A stretch of DNA of 64,000 bases from Bifidobacterium breve (GCA_945883675.1 CAMCYA010000002.1:1-64000); one strand, 5' to 3'; shown: positions 51,821-64,000, counted from the stretch's first letter. Program-made: numbers and translations. The notes: generated from the sequence alone by a model not told the origin.

Positions 51821-52444
51821 ATGGCAGAAATTAAGATCAACGGCACCCTACGTACCGAATTTGGTAAAGGTGCATCACGTCGCGCACGTCGCGATGGTTT
51901 AGTTCCTGCAGTTATCTACGGTCACGGTGAGAAGCCACAGCACATCACTCTTCCAGCAAAAGAAATCGGTGTTGCCCTAAAGCAAGCAAACGTTCTTCTT
52001 GATATCTCTATTAATGGAAAGAGCGAACTAACTCTTCCAAAAGCAATTGTTCGCGATCCGCTAAAGCAGATCCTTGAGCACATCGACCTTGTACTGGTAC
52101 GTCGTGGTGAAAAAGTTGTTGTATCTGTTCCAGTTCACTCAATTGGTGAGCACGATCGTGATGGAATTCTTGAGCATGTTCACAACACAATCGATGTTCG
52201 AGTTGATGCAGCTTCAATTCCAAACTTCCTTGAAATCAATATCGAAGGACTTGCATCTGGATCTTCAAAGTATGCAGCAGATGTGAAGTTGCCAGCCGGT
52301 GTTGAACTTGCTTCTGATCCTAAGATGATCGTCATTCACGTATCTGAGAAGTCAACTGCCGTTGTTGAAGAAGTTGTAGCAGCACCTGCAGCAGATGGAG
52401 CAGCACCTGCAGAGACGCCAGAAGCAGAAAAGACCGATAAGTAA
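51821..52444 (+). CDS. rplY: 50S ribosomal protein L25/CTC family
   Basis: GKGASRRARRDGLVPAVIYGHGEKPQHITL; TL5-like C-terminal domain. Confidence 0.95.
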   Translation: MAEIKINGTLRTEFGKGASRRARRDGLVPAVIYGHGEKPQHITLPAKEIGVALKQANVLLDISINGKSELTLPKAIVRDPLKQILEHIDLVLVRRGEKVVVSVPVHSIGEHDRDGILEHVHNTIDVRVDAASIPNFLEINIEGLASGSSKYAADVKLPAGVELASDPKMIVIHVSEKSTAVVEEVVAAPAADGAAPAETPEAEKTDK

Positions 52445-52471
52445 CAGGCTTAAGCCTTAGACTTTCTTGTT

Positions 52472-53047
52472 ATGACGTGGTTGGTAGTTGGACTGGGAAA
52501 TCCAGGAGATCAATACGCTGCCACCCGTCACAACATTGGGCAAATGGTTATCGACGAATTAGCCAAGCGGCATTCCGTCAAACTTTCTTCACACAAATCT
52601 CGCACTGAAATTGCTGCCTATAAATTGGGAGTTGGCGCAGATGCTCATTCAATAATTCTTGGGAAATCAAAGAGTTACATGAATGAAACTGGTGGACCAA
52701 TCAAGGCCCTTGCAAATTTCTACTCAGTTGAACCAAATAATATTATCGCCTTGCATGATGAGTTAGATATTCCTTTTGCTGCAATCCGTACCAAGATTGC
52801 AGGCGGAGACAATGGCCATAACGGTTTAAAGTCAATGACATCAGCTTTTGGTACAGCCGAGTACTACCGAATTCGCCTCGGTATTGGACGGCCTATGGGC
52901 GAACAAGACCCGGCAGATTTTGTACTTAAAGCATTCTCAAAAGTTGAACAAAAAGAGCTTGGTGAATTTATTTCTCGCTCAGCCGATGCTGTTGAATCAC
53001 TTATAAATGACGGGCTTGAATTAACTCAACAAAATTTCAATAGTTAA
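52472..53047 (+). CDS. pth: Peptidyl-tRNA hydrolase
   Basis: LVVGLGNPGDQYAATRHNIGQMVIDELA; SYMNETGGPI; GGDNGHNGLKSM. Confidence 0.96.
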   Translation: MTWLVVGLGNPGDQYAATRHNIGQMVIDELAKRHSVKLSSHKSRTEIAAYKLGVGADAHSIILGKSKSYMNETGGPIKALANFYSVEPNNIIALHDELDIPFAAIRTKIAGGDNGHNGLKSMTSAFGTAEYYRIRLGIGRPMGEQDPADFVLKAFSKVEQKELGEFISRSADAVESLINDGLELTQQNFNS

Positions 53048-53068
53048 AAAGTTTCCTATTTTAACTTA

Positions 53069-55777
53069 TCAACCAGTATTTCGAAGGCCTGCTGCCACTC
53101 CGTTAATAGTGAGCAGTAAAGCTCGGCGCAAAACTGGATCCACAGCGCTATCTGCTTCGCGTACACGCTTCAAGAGATTGATCTGAAGCAAATGAATGGG
53201 AGAAAGATAAGCATCACGCACTTGTAAAGTTCGCGCCAAAATCTCTTGATCTCCAAGCAGCGTCTTTTCTCCCGTTAATTTCAGAATCTCTGAAACGGTT
53301 AGATCGAACTCACTTTTGATCTCATCCAAGAAGTGGTGAAGTTCTTTTGGAACTAAGGCCTCAACATATCGCTGAGCGAGTTCCAAATCAGTTTTTGCTA
53401 GCGTCATCTCAACATTACTTATGAAAGTAGTAAAGAAGTGCCACTCCTTAAGCATTTTCTTCAATAGTTTTGAGTGTCCAGCTTCTCGAGCAGCCTTCAA
53501 CCCTGTTCCAACGCCAAACCAACCCGGAACAATCTGACGCGACTGAGTCCATCCAAAGACCCATGGGATAGCGCGCAAAGAATCTAAACCACTTGAAGCA
53601 TCAGGACGACGTGAAGGTCGTGAACCCAAGAACATTTCACCTAACTGCTCCACTGGGGTAGATGCATAAAAATATGCTGGAAGATCTGGTTTTTCAATCA
53701 AAGTTCGGTACTGCTTAAAGGATGCATCACTTACTAACTGCATGCAATCTCCCCACGCAGTTAACTCTTCTTTGTTCTGCCTTGGTCCACGATTTAAAAC
53801 TATTGCTTCTAATGATGCGGCAAGTGTTAATTCAATGTTCTCTCTAGCAAGTGATGCCAGTGAATATTTATCGCTGATTACTTCACCTTGCTCGGTCATT
53901 TTTATTGCACCATCAACAGATCCCCAAGGCAGTGCAATGAGCGCGTCATAAGTTGGTCCACCACCACGACCAACCGAGCCACCACGTCCATGAAATAAAC
54001 AAAGTCTAACTCCGTGCTTTTTAGCTACATCTCGCAGAGATCTCTGTGCACGATGGATCTCCCACTGGCTTGTTGCAATTCCTGCATCTTTGTTTGAGTC
54101 CGAGTAGCCGAGCATTACTTCTTGCTTGTCTCCGCGTAATGCAATCAGTTGACGGTATGTCGGATTACTTAAAAGTTTATCTAAGATCTCACCTGATGAT
54201 CGAAGCTCAGCAACAGTTTCTAATAGTGGTGCAAATCCAATTCTTACCTTTTTGTCTTTGAGTGAGACTAAGCCTGCTTGTTGTGCGATAACTATTGGTG
54301 CGATTAAATCATCGGCTCCCTTAGTCATTGATACTATGTATGTTTCAATTGACTCTGGACCAAATCGGTCAATCAAATCGTTTATCGCAACGAAGGTATC
54401 AAAAACTCTTTTTCCTGAAGCATCTAGAGTTGAAATATCAAAGGAAGTGTTTTCTGCAATCATTTTAGTTAGAAGTTCAAATTTCTCATCATGAGATTTA
54501 CCGAGGTATCCCTGTATTCCTAATACCTGATTTAAAAGGTTGTGATGAGCATCAGAGTGCTCGCGAATATCCATCGTTGCATGGGTTATTCCAAAGGCTG
54601 CGACCGTGCGAATTGTTCGCTCAAGTAAGCCCGTGGCTATCAGCTCTCCACGATGTGCCAATAATGAATCTCGCATCAAGACTAAGTCAGCAAGTAGTTC
54701 AGCAGTATTTTCGTAGTCGCGGTTTGCAACATGAGGAGCTCCTACTGCATGGCGATCGCGGGTAAATGCTAAACGATGCACAATTGCCGTTGCCTTGAGT
54801 CGATATGGTTCTTCAGCGTTTAGACGCAAAAACCTAGGTTCGAACTCTGGAATATTTTTTATGTCTTTTTCAACTGATGCAGAAAGCTCAGGAGTAGCAC
54901 CAACTATGTTGGTTGAAACAGACAACATTTGACGAAGCTCGTTCATTGCAGCAATTGTTACTCGTATGGAATGGCCAACTTGTAAAACCATGGCCTTAGT
55001 TGTTATTTCAGCAGTAATGTTTGGATTACCGTCTCGATCTCCACCGATCCAGTTGCCAAAAGATAGTGGCCGTGCAGTTACAGGTAAAACGACATCAATT
55101 CGCTTTAGCTCTTTTGCAAAGTCATTCAAAACCTCTGGAACAGTTTGAGTAAATAAATCATCAAGATAGTACAGAGCGTTTAATGCCTCATCTAAAGGCT
55201 CGGGCTGTCCTAAACGAAGCTCATCTGTCTGCCACAGTAAATCAATGTTTTCAGCCAGTCGATCTTGCTGTGATGCATTCTCAGGATCATTAAGTAAATC
55301 TGCAATCGCTCCCAGTTTTTTAAGCACTGAACGGCGAGCTGCCTCTGTTGGATGAGCAGTAAAAACTGGGCGCACAGACATTTCACTAACCCACTGTGTT
55401 ATCTCTTCTTTATTGAGATGGTGGCCGGGTGTCTGCTGCAAGAGCGCCTCTTCGATTCGATCTACTGCCCGTACAAGCCAGGAACCTCCTGTTGCGCGCG
55501 AAAGAGAAAGAACTCGTGCACGGTGAATCTGTTCAGCAACATTTGCTAAATTAAAGTAGGTACTAAAAGCTCTCGCTAGTTGCACTGACTCAACATCAGT
55601 TATGTTTGCTAAAACCTCTTGACTAGAGCCCTCACGCACAGATTTGCGAACTGCTTCAACAAGTTCAAAGAGTGCTGGACCTTCTTGACGAACCAATGTT
55701 TGCCCCAAAAGATCTGCCAACTGCCGCACATCACTACGCAATCCAGCATCATCATCGGCAATTTTGCTGTGGCTCAT
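53069..55777 (-). CDS. ppc: Phosphoenolpyruvate carboxylase
   Basis: VFTAHPTEAARRS; GGDRDGNPNITAE; GYSDSNKDAGIATSQWEIHRAQ; FHGRGGSVGRGGGP; C-terminal GLRNTG. Confidence 0.98.
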   Translation of the reverse strand: MSHSKIADDDAGLRSDVRQLADLLGQTLVRQEGPALFELVEAVRKSVREGSSQEVLANITDVESVQLARAFSTYFNLANVAEQIHRARVLSLSRATGGSWLVRAVDRIEEALLQQTPGHHLNKEEITQWVSEMSVRPVFTAHPTEAARRSVLKKLGAIADLLNDPENASQQDRLAENIDLLWQTDELRLGQPEPLDEALNALYYLDDLFTQTVPEVLNDFAKELKRIDVVLPVTARPLSFGNWIGGDRDGNPNITAEITTKAMVLQVGHSIRVTIAAMNELRQMLSVSTNIVGATPELSASVEKDIKNIPEFEPRFLRLNAEEPYRLKATAIVHRLAFTRDRHAVGAPHVANRDYENTAELLADLVLMRDSLLAHRGELIATGLLERTIRTVAAFGITHATMDIREHSDAHHNLLNQVLGIQGYLGKSHDEKFELLTKMIAENTSFDISTLDASGKRVFDTFVAINDLIDRFGPESIETYIVSMTKGADDLIAPIVIAQQAGLVSLKDKKVRIGFAPLLETVAELRSSGEILDKLLSNPTYRQLIALRGDKQEVMLGYSDSNKDAGIATSQWEIHRAQRSLRDVAKKHGVRLCLFHGRGGSVGRGGGPTYDALIALPWGSVDGAIKMTEQGEVISDKYSLASLARENIELTLAASLEAIVLNRGPRQNKEELTAWGDCMQLVSDASFKQYRTLIEKPDLPAYFYASTPVEQLGEMFLGSRPSRRPDASSGLDSLRAIPWVFGWTQSRQIVPGWFGVGTGLKAAREAGHSKLLKKMLKEWHFFTTFISNVEMTLAKTDLELAQRYVEALVPKELHHFLDEIKSEFDLTVSEILKLTGEKTLLGDQEILARTLQVRDAYLSPIHLLQINLLKRVREADSAVDPVLRRALLLTINGVAAGLRNTG

Positions 55778-55846
55778 TACCGAATCATCTCAGGTATGTC
55801 CTCAGGGCTCAAAACAAATAGAATCTGCCTTGTTAGCCCCCTTTTT

Positions 55847-55866
55847 ACTACCCAACCCTGGGTAGT
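55847..55866. promoter_or_regulatory. Perfect palindrome ACTACCCA-ACCC-TGGGTAGT in the ppc/mfd divergent region (candidate operator)
   Basis: 8-bp perfect arms, 4-nt spacer, between divergent start codons at 55777 and 55902; no U-tract in either direction. Confidence 0.5.
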
Positions 55867-55901
55867 TAGAAGTTGGGGCCTTATGGCATTGGAGGCAGCA
55901 C

Positions 55902-58900
55902 GTGCGCGGACTAATTCCCATGCTTTCGCTACAACCAAGCAGTGCGCAGCATGTTGTTGGTCCTTCATCTACATTTGCATTTCTTTTAGCGGCACGTGCA
56001 AAGACACATCCATTACTAGTGGTTACAAGTTCAAGTAGAAGTAGTGAAGATTTAGTAAATGAACTTCGAGAGCTACATGACAATGTTATTGAATTTCCAG
56101 CCTGGGAGACTTTGCCCCACGAGCGATTGAGTCCACGCAGTGACACTGTGGCATTGAGAATTCAATCTCTATATGCACTCAAGGAAAAACAAAAAGAGCA
56201 TCCAATTATTGTGACTCCGGTTAGAGGTGTCATACATCGGATCATTAGTGATTTAGGTTCAAGTCCAGTTTTAAAACTTCAAGTAGGACAAGAACAAAGC
56301 CTAGAAGAACTGATCCGACATTTATCCTCACTTGCATACACCAGAACAGATCTAGTCGAACGTCGCGGGGAGTTTGCAGTCCGTGGCGGAATTGTCGATC
56401 TCTTTTTGCCACTGAGCAATTACCCAATCCGAATAGATTTTTTTGGCGATGAGATAGAAGATCTTTGTTATTTTGAAACCTCTGATCAACGAACATTAAA
56501 GCCGGTAGAGGGCAATATCGCCATATTTGCCTGCCGGGAACTTTTACTGACAGATGATGTAAAAAAGCGTGCTCTCATGGCAAAGAGTGAAAATCTAGGC
56601 GCAGCCGAAATGCTCGACAAAATAAGCGAAGGAATTGTTTTTGAAGGCATGGAATCTCTCATACCTTTGCTTATTGAAAAGACTGAAACTTTATTGTCAA
56701 GAGTACCTGCCAACACAGAAATAGTTTTTATCGACGAACAACGGATTGCATCCAGGGCCGATGATTTACTGGGCACAAATGAAGAGTTTCTCAACGCATC
56801 TTGGTCCAACGCGGCTCTTGGAGCCGTTGCACCAATTCATCACGGATTAGAGACCTATATTTCTTGGAAAGAGTTAGAGGAGGAGATCACCGCCAACAAA
56901 TTAACTCGAGCAGAGTTGAGTACATATGGAAGTGATTTAGTTGAGGGGACAAATTTTCTTGACTACAGCGCCATTGACCCGATGCGCGGTGATGTTGAGC
57001 GCACGGTAGAAGCACTTCGGCAAGCCCTAGAAAAAAATCAAAGAGTTGTTTTTGCCACCCATGGCCATGGAATGTTAGAGCGGTATGCCGGAATATTTCG
57101 AGGAGCTGATCTACCCGTAAATATCATCGAAAAACTAGATGATATGCCCCTTAAAGGAAGTATCAACCTCACTACTTCTGTCATTACTCATGGTTTTGAA
57201 AGTGAATCCGATCAGATCTTTTTCATGACCGAAAGAGATTTAACTGGAAGTAAAGGCAGCGTAAAAGATAGCGAGAGATTGCCAACTAAAAGAAAGAAAG
57301 CTATCGATCCTTTAGAGCTTAAAACCGGTGATTTCATTGTCCATGAACAACATGGAATTGGTCGCTATGTTGAATTAATGCAACGAACTGTTGGAGGAGT
57401 AACCCGCGAATATTTAATTATTGAGTATGCCTCGGCCAAACGTGGGCAACCTGGTGATCGAATATTTGTTCCAACAGACACATTGGAACAAGTCTCTAAG
57501 TATGTTGGTGGCGAAGCCCCAACTGTTCACCGAATTGGAAGTGGTGAATGGCAAAAAGCAAAAGGCCGAGCACGCAAAGCTGTTCGCCAAATTGCGGGAG
57601 AATTAATAAGACTTTATGCAGCACGAACAAGTTCACCTGGATTTGCATTCTCACCAGATACACCGTGGCAGAGAGAGTTAGAAGATTCATTTTCCTATAT
57701 TGAAACTCCAGATCAACTTTCAACTATCGATGAAGTCAAAGCTGATATGGAGCGGCCATATCCGATGGATCGTATTATCTGTGGCGATGTTGGGTACGGA
57801 AAAACTGAGATTGCAATCCGAGCTGCATTTAAAGCAGTACAAGATGGAAAGCAAGTTGCAATATTGGTTCCAACAACTCTTCTAGTTCAACAACACAGTA
57901 AAACTTTTGCAGAAAGATACTCTGGATTTCCAATAAAAGTAGCAGGTTTATCACGCTTTAATTCAGTCAAAGAAAGTAAAGAGATACTCACGGCGTTAGC
58001 AGCAGGCAGTGTTGATGTTGTCATTGGAACACATCGAATTCTCTCAAATGATGTTCAGTTTAAAGATCTTGGACTTGTAGTCGTTGATGAGGAACAACGC
58101 TTCGGTGTTGAGCAAAAAGAGTCTTTAAAAAAACTACGAACTACAGTCGATGTTTTAGCAATGTCAGCCACACCTATTCCGCGCACATTAGAGATGGCAG
58201 TAACTGGAATTCGCGAGATGTCTACGATAACTACACCTCCTGAAGAACGTCATCCTATTTTGACTTACGTTGGTCCAGCAGAGGATGCTCAGATTGCTGC
58301 GGCTATTCATCGTGAACTCTTACGAGATGGTCAGATTTTTTATCTACATAATCGTGTTGAAAGTATCGATCGAACTGCCGTTCACTTAAAAGAGTTGGTA
58401 CCTGAGGCGCGTATTCGTGTGGCTCATGGCCAAATGTCAGAAGGTGAGTTAGAAGATGTCATTCTGGCATTTTGGAACCGTGATTTTGATCTTTTAGTTT
58501 GTACAACAATTGTGGAGAGCGGCTTGGATATTCAGAATGCAAATACTTTAATTGTTGAAAGAGCTGATCGATTTGGACTTTCACAGCTTCATCAAATTCG
58601 AGGTCGGGTTGGTAGAGGCCGAGAAAGAGCCTATGCATATTTTTTATACTCTGCCGAAGAGCCACTCTCAGAGTTAGCGCACGAGCGCTTAACCACAATC
58701 GCTACAAACACCGACTTAGGTTCAGGAATGAGGGTTGCATTAAAGGATTTAGAGATTCGGGGAGCAGGAAATCTTTTGGGTGGTGAACAGTCTGGCCATA
58801 TTGCAGATGTTGGTTTTGATTTATACATGAGAATGGTTGGAGAAGCCGTTCAAGAATACAAATCTGGGATTATCGAAACCGAGGAGAAAATTTTAGAGTG

Positions 58901-59354
58901 CAAAGTTGAACTGCCAATAAATGCACATCTTTCAACGCAGTATGTGCCTGGTGAGCGTTTGCGGTTAGATCTCTATAGAAGATTGGCTGACGTTAAATCT
59001 GCAGAGGATGTAAATTCAATCGAATCTGAACTCCTTGATCGCTTTGGAGCACTTCCAGAGGAAGCAAAGTCTTTACTTGGCGTTGCATCTTTGCGGGCAC
59101 AGGCCAAAGCCTTGAAGTTAACTGAAGTTGTTGTGCAAGGAAAACTTTTGCGTCTTTCGCCTTTAGTTTTACCGGAATCAAAGCAGCTTCGATTGGCACG
59201 TATGTATCCCGGATCTATTTATAAGGCCACCACAAACACCGTATTGGTTGCCTTACCCAAAGCAGCAGTCTGGAACCCGTCTGCGAACGCTCCAGAAATA
59301 GTGGATACTTCTCTTCTGGCCTGGGTCGTTGAGGCCCTTAATCAACTTGGCTAA
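55902..59354 (+). CDS. mfd: Transcription-repair coupling factor
   Basis: [53 protein letters not shown] start with GGAGG upstream. Confidence 0.97.
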   Translation: MRGLIPMLSLQPSSAQHVVGPSSTFAFLLAARAKTHPLLVVTSSSRSSEDLVNELRELHDNVIEFPAWETLPHERLSPRSDTVALRIQSLYALKEKQKEHPIIVTPVRGVIHRIISDLGSSPVLKLQVGQEQSLEELIRHLSSLAYTRTDLVERRGEFAVRGGIVDLFLPLSNYPIRIDFFGDEIEDLCYFETSDQRTLKPVEGNIAIFACRELLLTDDVKKRALMAKSENLGAAEMLDKISEGIVFEGMESLIPLLIEKTETLLSRVPANTEIVFIDEQRIASRADDLLGTNEEFLNASWSNAALGAVAPIHHGLETYISWKELEEEITANKLTRAELSTYGSDLVEGTNFLDYSAIDPMRGDVERTVEALRQALEKNQRVVFATHGHGMLERYAGIFRGADLPVNIIEKLDDMPLKGSINLTTSVITHGFESESDQIFFMTERDLTGSKGSVKDSERLPTKRKKAIDPLELKTGDFIVHEQHGIGRYVELMQRTVGGVTREYLIIEYASAKRGQPGDRIFVPTDTLEQVSKYVGGEAPTVHRIGSGEWQKAKGRARKAVRQIAGELIRLYAARTSSPGFAFSPDTPWQRELEDSFSYIETPDQLSTIDEVKADMERPYPMDRIICGDVGYGKTEIAIRAAFKAVQDGKQVAILVPTTLLVQQHSKTFAERYSGFPIKVAGLSRFNSVKESKEILTALAAGSVDVVIGTHRILSNDVQFKDLGLVVVDEEQRFGVEQKESLKKLRTTVDVLAMSATPIPRTLEMAVTGIREMSTITTPPEERHPILTYVGPAEDAQIAAAIHRELLRDGQIFYLHNRVESIDRTAVHLKELVPEARIRVAHGQMSEGELEDVILAFWNRDFDLLVCTTIVESGLDIQNANTLIVERADRFGLSQLHQIRGRVGRGRERAYAYFLYSAEEPLSELAHERLTTIATNTDLGSGMRVALKDLEIRGAGNLLGGEQSGHIADVGFDLYMRMVGEAVQEYKSGIIETEEKILECKVELPINAHLSTQYVPGERLRLDLYRRLADVKSAEDVNSIESELLDRFGALPEEAKSLLGVASLRAQAKALKLTEVVVQGKLLRLSPLVLPESKQLRLARMYPGSIYKATTNTVLVALPKAAVWNPSANAPEIVDTSLLAWVVEALNQLG

Positions 59355-59375
59355 GCAAGAGAAGGCGGGATAGTC

Positions 59376-59981
59376 GTGAAAAAACTCCTTACAGTTGTAG
59401 TTGCTTCGATTGCAGTGGTACTTACAGGATGTGCCCAAGTTGGTGCAGCAGCAACAGTTGGCGGAGTTCGTATCTCACAAGCTACTGTTCAAGGAAGTGT
59501 TGATTCAATTCTCGCCGAACGCAGTGGAACTGACACATCACAGATGCAACTTGAAACTGGCGAAACACTTAACCGATCACAACTGCGTTTTCATTTGTTT
59601 GGAACGCTTCTTCGCGAAGTAGGGGCAGAATTAAAAATCACAGTTTCAAAGGCTGAGATTGATAGTCAGAGAGCGGCAATTTTGCAACAAGTAGGAGGAG
59701 CTGATCAGCTTCCTATTGCACTCGTCGCTGCAGGTATTGCCCCACAAGATTTAGATTTATATATCGAAGCAATAACTTTCTCAGACAAAATTGGTAATCT
59801 CATTACAGCAAGTGGAGTTCCTGAAGAACAAATTGGAACAGAGATTCAGAGATTAATGACTGCAAAAGCAAAAGAACTTGGCATAACTGTCAATCCTAGA
59901 TACGGTACTTGGGATCCAGAGAGTGCAGATGTTGTTGCAAATGATGCAGCAGGTTCCGCAGTTACTCCATCAGGAAACTAA
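59376..59981 (+). CDS. Lipoprotein with SurA-like N-terminal domain
   Basis: Lipobox VLTGC; ATVGGVRISQATVQGSVDSIL; position mfd-this-mazG; GTG start. Confidence 0.75.
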   Translation: MKKLLTVVVASIAVVLTGCAQVGAAATVGGVRISQATVQGSVDSILAERSGTDTSQMQLETGETLNRSQLRFHLFGTLLREVGAELKITVSKAEIDSQRAAILQQVGGADQLPIALVAAGIAPQDLDLYIEAITFSDKIGNLITASGVPEEQIGTEIQRLMTAKAKELGITVNPRYGTWDPESADVVANDAAGSAVTPSGN

Positions 59982-59987
59982 AGAACA

Positions 59988-60635
59988 ATGCAGGGATCTC
60001 AGCTTCAACGTTTAGTTGAAGTCATGGATACGTTGCGCTCTCCTGGGGGATGCCCGTGGGATGCTGAGCAGTCCCATGAGTCCTTACTGAAGTATCTTCT
60101 TGAAGAGTCTTACGAATTTATTGAGGCGGTTGAAAACGGAAACCGCATTGATATGCGAGAAGAGTTGGGGGATGTTTTACTCCAAGTTTATTTCCATGCT
60201 CGCATGGCAGAGGATCATCCAACAGATCCATTTACGATTGAAGAAGTTGCACAGGGAATCGCCGAGAAGTTAATTCGCAGGCACCCTCATGTCTTTGCAG
60301 GCCTTGAAGTTAAAGATTCTGAAGAAGTACTTGAAAATTGGGAAGAGATTAAAAAGAAGGAAAAAGGTAGAACTTCACCAGTAGATGGGGTCGCTCTTTC
60401 ACAGCCAGCGCTACCGCTACTTGAAAAACTCTTGCATCGCGCCGAAAAATATAAAGTACAAGTAGACAGCCCTTCGGCAAATTCATTAGAGGCCGTTGCA
60501 GATGAAAGCGCAGTGGGTCAAGCCCTGCATGCTGTTATTGCATGGGCTCATGCCAATGGAATTGATGCTGAGGCGGCCCTTCGCAAGGAAGCGTTGCGAG
60601 TTAGTAATCAGATTAGTTCAAAAACTCAGAGTTAA
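59988..60635 (+). CDS. mazG: MazG-family nucleoside triphosphate pyrophosphohydrolase
   Basis: VMDTLRSPGGCPWDAEQSHESLLKYLLEESYEFIEAVE; LGDVLLQVYFHARMAED. Confidence 0.95.
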   Translation: MQGSQLQRLVEVMDTLRSPGGCPWDAEQSHESLLKYLLEESYEFIEAVENGNRIDMREELGDVLLQVYFHARMAEDHPTDPFTIEEVAQGIAEKLIRRHPHVFAGLEVKDSEEVLENWEEIKKKEKGRTSPVDGVALSQPALPLLEKLLHRAEKYKVQVDSPSANSLEAVADESAVGQALHAVIAWAHANGIDAEAALRKEALRVSNQISSKTQS

Positions 60636-60714
60636 CTCACGGTAGTATTGGTCCTATACCTTTAGAAAAAACATTTGATCCAGTGCGATTTCAGAGTTGA
60701 GGTCGGCAAGATGA

Positions 60715-62013
<1,299 letters not shown>

Positions 62014-62022
62014 GAATTAGCC

Positions 62023-62424
62023 ATGGCGCGTCGACAATTAAACTTTCGTCGTCGTACCAACAATCGTGCGTTGGCATTTATTGTGATTCTTTTTGTATTG
62101 ACCTTAGCAATTGCACCGCCTGTAAAACATTACTTCACACAACGTGCTCAAATTAACTCGCTCGAGTCTCAACTTTCTGCAGATAATGTAGCTCTGCAAA
62201 AAGCACGAGAAGAGTTATTGCGCTGGCAGGATCCTGAATACATAAAGTCACAAGCCCGTGAACGCTTACATTTCGTTTTACCGGGTGAGCGGCAATATAT
62301 TGTTGTGGACGGGTCTACGCCACCTCCACAGGAGAACACAACTGAGATTGCAAGCGCACTTACCGATGGCCAACCTTGGTATTCCAGATTGATTGCCTCG
62401 ATTAGTGAGGCCGGTAATCAGTGA
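62023..62424 (+). CDS. ftsB: Septum formation initiator (FtsB/DivIC-like)
   Basis: Single TM plus coiled coil INSLESQLSADNVALQKAREELLRWQDPEYIKSQARERLHFVLPGE. Confidence 0.9.
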   Translation: MARRQLNFRRRTNNRALAFIVILFVLTLAIAPPVKHYFTQRAQINSLESQLSADNVALQKAREELLRWQDPEYIKSQARERLHFVLPGERQYIVVDGSTPPPQENTTEIASALTDGQPWYSRLIASISEAGNQ

Positions 62425-62909
62425 GAGAAGTTACACAAGCAGATCTTGATTGTATTGAAGTTCAGCTTGGTCGCACACCTCGAGATGTTCATGCAATTGC
62501 CTATCGATGTCCATGTGGCAAGCCAGCCGTTGTTGAGACACCACCACGACTTGAAGATGGAACACCGTTTCCCACTTTTTATTATGCAACCTGCCCTCGT
62601 TTAACTGCGGTTATTTCAACGCTTGAAACAACTGGATTAATGGGGCAGATGAATGATCGCCTTGAAACAGATGCGCAGCTATCAGGTGCATATGCAGCTG
62701 CACACGATGATTACATCGCAGCACGTTCTGCACTGCAAATGGATGTACCAGAAGTGGAAAATGTTTCGGCAGGAGGAATGCCAAATCGTGTTAAGTGTTT
62801 GCATTCACTTGTTGCCCATTCATTGGCGGCGGGTCCAGATGTAAACCCACTTGGCGATGAAGCCCTTGAAAAACTGCCAGAGTGGTGGAAGAGCAACCCA
62901 TGCGAGTAG
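62421..62909 (+). CDS. DUF501 family protein
   Basis: QLGRTPRDVHAIAYRCPCGKPAVVETPPRLEDGTPFPTFYYATCPRL; GTG start. Confidence 0.92.
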   Translation: MREVTQADLDCIEVQLGRTPRDVHAIAYRCPCGKPAVVETPPRLEDGTPFPTFYYATCPRLTAVISTLETTGLMGQMNDRLETDAQLSGAYAAAHDDYIAARSALQMDVPEVENVSAGGMPNRVKCLHSLVAHSLAAGPDVNPLGDEALEKLPEWWKSNPCE

Positions 62910-63817
62910 CAGCAATTGACTGCGGCACCAATTCAATTCGCCTCTTAATTGCAGATGTAGAGTCAAATAAACTTCGCGAAGTTGTGCGAGATATGGAGAT
63001 AGTTCGTCTTGGTCAAGGTGTTGATCAAACTGGAGAATTTCACCCAGATGCCATAAAGCGAACACTTGCCGCAGTTGATAAATTTGCTGCAGAGATTGCA
63101 CGCCGAGGTGTTCAAAAGATTCGCTTCTGTGCAACAAGTGCAACGAGAGATGCAACTAATCGAAATTTGTTTATTGATGGAGTTCGTGAGCGCTTAGGTA
63201 TCGAAGTTGAAGTAATAACTGGTGTTGAAGAAGCAGAATTATCTTTTGTCGGTGCCATTCAAGAGTTGAATCCTAGCTTTGCTCCATTCTTAGTAGTCGA
63301 CATTGGCGGGGGCTCAACTGAGATTGTCTTTGGAAACAAGAAAGTTGAATCTGCAAAAAGTGTGAATATCGGATGTGTGCGAATGAGTGAACGCCACTTT
63401 AAAGACGATCCTCCAACTCAGAATCAAATTGAATTGGCACGGGCAGATATTCAAGAGGCCATTGCGTTAGCAGGGACTGAAGTTCCTATTACGCAAGCAA
63501 AAACTCTTGTAGCCGTAGCTGGAACTGCAACAACGGTTGCAGCAGCAGCTCTTGAGTTAAATACCTATGATCGACATTCAATCCACTTGTCACACATCTC
63601 GGCAGTACAAGTTCATGAAGTATCTGAAATGTTTAAAAACATGGATAGAAACCAGCGGATGAAACTTGGTTTCATGCATCCTGGACGAGTAGATGTAATT
63701 ACGGCTGGTTCTTTGGTTCTTTCAGAGGTAATGAAAGCGACAAGAGCTACGGAATTTATCGCCTCTGAGACAGATATTTTGGATGGCATCGCACTCTCCA
63801 TTGCCAGTGGTAGTTAA
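62900..63817 (+). CDS. ppx: Exopolyphosphatase/Ppx-GppA family
   Basis: MRVAAIDCGTNSIRLLIADV; VVDIGGGSTEIVFG. ORF opens at 62882. Confidence 0.94.
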   Translation: MRVAAIDCGTNSIRLLIADVESNKLREVVRDMEIVRLGQGVDQTGEFHPDAIKRTLAAVDKFAAEIARRGVQKIRFCATSATRDATNRNLFIDGVRERLGIEVEVITGVEEAELSFVGAIQELNPSFAPFLVVDIGGGSTEIVFGNKKVESAKSVNIGCVRMSERHFKDDPPTQNQIELARADIQEAIALAGTEVPITQAKTLVAVAGTATTVAAAALELNTYDRHSIHLSHISAVQVHEVSEMFKNMDRNQRMKLGFMHPGRVDVITAGSLVLSEVMKATRATEFIASETDILDGIALSIASGS

Positions 63818-63914
63818 GACATGAGTAGGTTGAGTATTTTGATCGAGACAATAATGGGATTTCGATCAGTAAATTAAGTGTAGATTTACCCCCGCTTGTG
63901 ACTAACTTGGTAAC

Positions 63915-63990
63915 GCCCCGATAGCCCAATGGCAGAGGCAGAGGACTTAAAATCCTCCCAGTGTGGGTTCGACCCCCACTCGGGGCACCA
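63915..63990 (+). tRNA. tRNA-Leu(TAA) with short (5-nt) variable loop and encoded CCA
   Basis: GCCCCGA-TA-GCC..GGC-A-GAGGA CTTAAAA TCCTC-CCAGT-GTGGG TTCGACC CCCAC-TCGGGGC-ACCA. Confidence 0.9.
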
Positions 63991-64000
63991 TTTCTCAGTA

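Noticed and set aside
51571-51846. 91-aa minus-strand ORF in the prs-rplY gap
   Set aside because: Runs through the inverted-repeat arm and into the rplY start; no domain resemblance.

Overview
This is a compact chromosomal window with low-to-moderate GC from an actinobacterium. Gene order and the small intergenic gaps suggest a streamlined planktonic Nanopelagicales/acI-type genome, but that taxonomic call is inference. I see no prophage, IS element, CRISPR array or rRNA. From left to right it contains: a co-directional minus-strand cluster (E1alpha-E1beta-E2-like-EI-SorC regulator-GutM, with GutM cut by the left edge); ptsH-ispF-cysS-rlmB; ppk with a MutT1-like Nudix/SixA protein and a Ppx/GppA; tRNA-Thr; ndh/hydrolase; SDR plus PLP decarboxylase; CIRCE-groEL; DUF3027-csp; transporters; serC/pdxH/photolyase/GGDEF; tRNA-Arg; purU; MMPL; FmdB; CopC-CopD/CtaG; a Glp(MoeA-like)-RimJ-GlpR/SepX-like cell-division locus; and the conserved actinobacterial block pmt/rsmI-metG-tatD-rsmA-ispE-tRNA-Gln-glmU-prs-rplY-pth-ppc/mfd-SurA-like-mazG-eno-ftsB-DUF501-ppx-tRNA-Leu. 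The main items for follow-up are: (1) an E2-like protein whose DHRxxDG catalytic motif is degenerate, encoded with E1 and PTS genes; (2) a shortened Glp next to a GlpR/SepX-like gene; (3) a repeated TANNNT-N6-8-start-codon pattern that predicts leaderless mRNAs, including a 23-bp bidirectional promoter; (4) a tRNA-Leu(UAA) with a short class-I variable loop; (5) intergenic repeats after tRNA-Gln and prs; (6) a CopC without its copper-ligand histidines.
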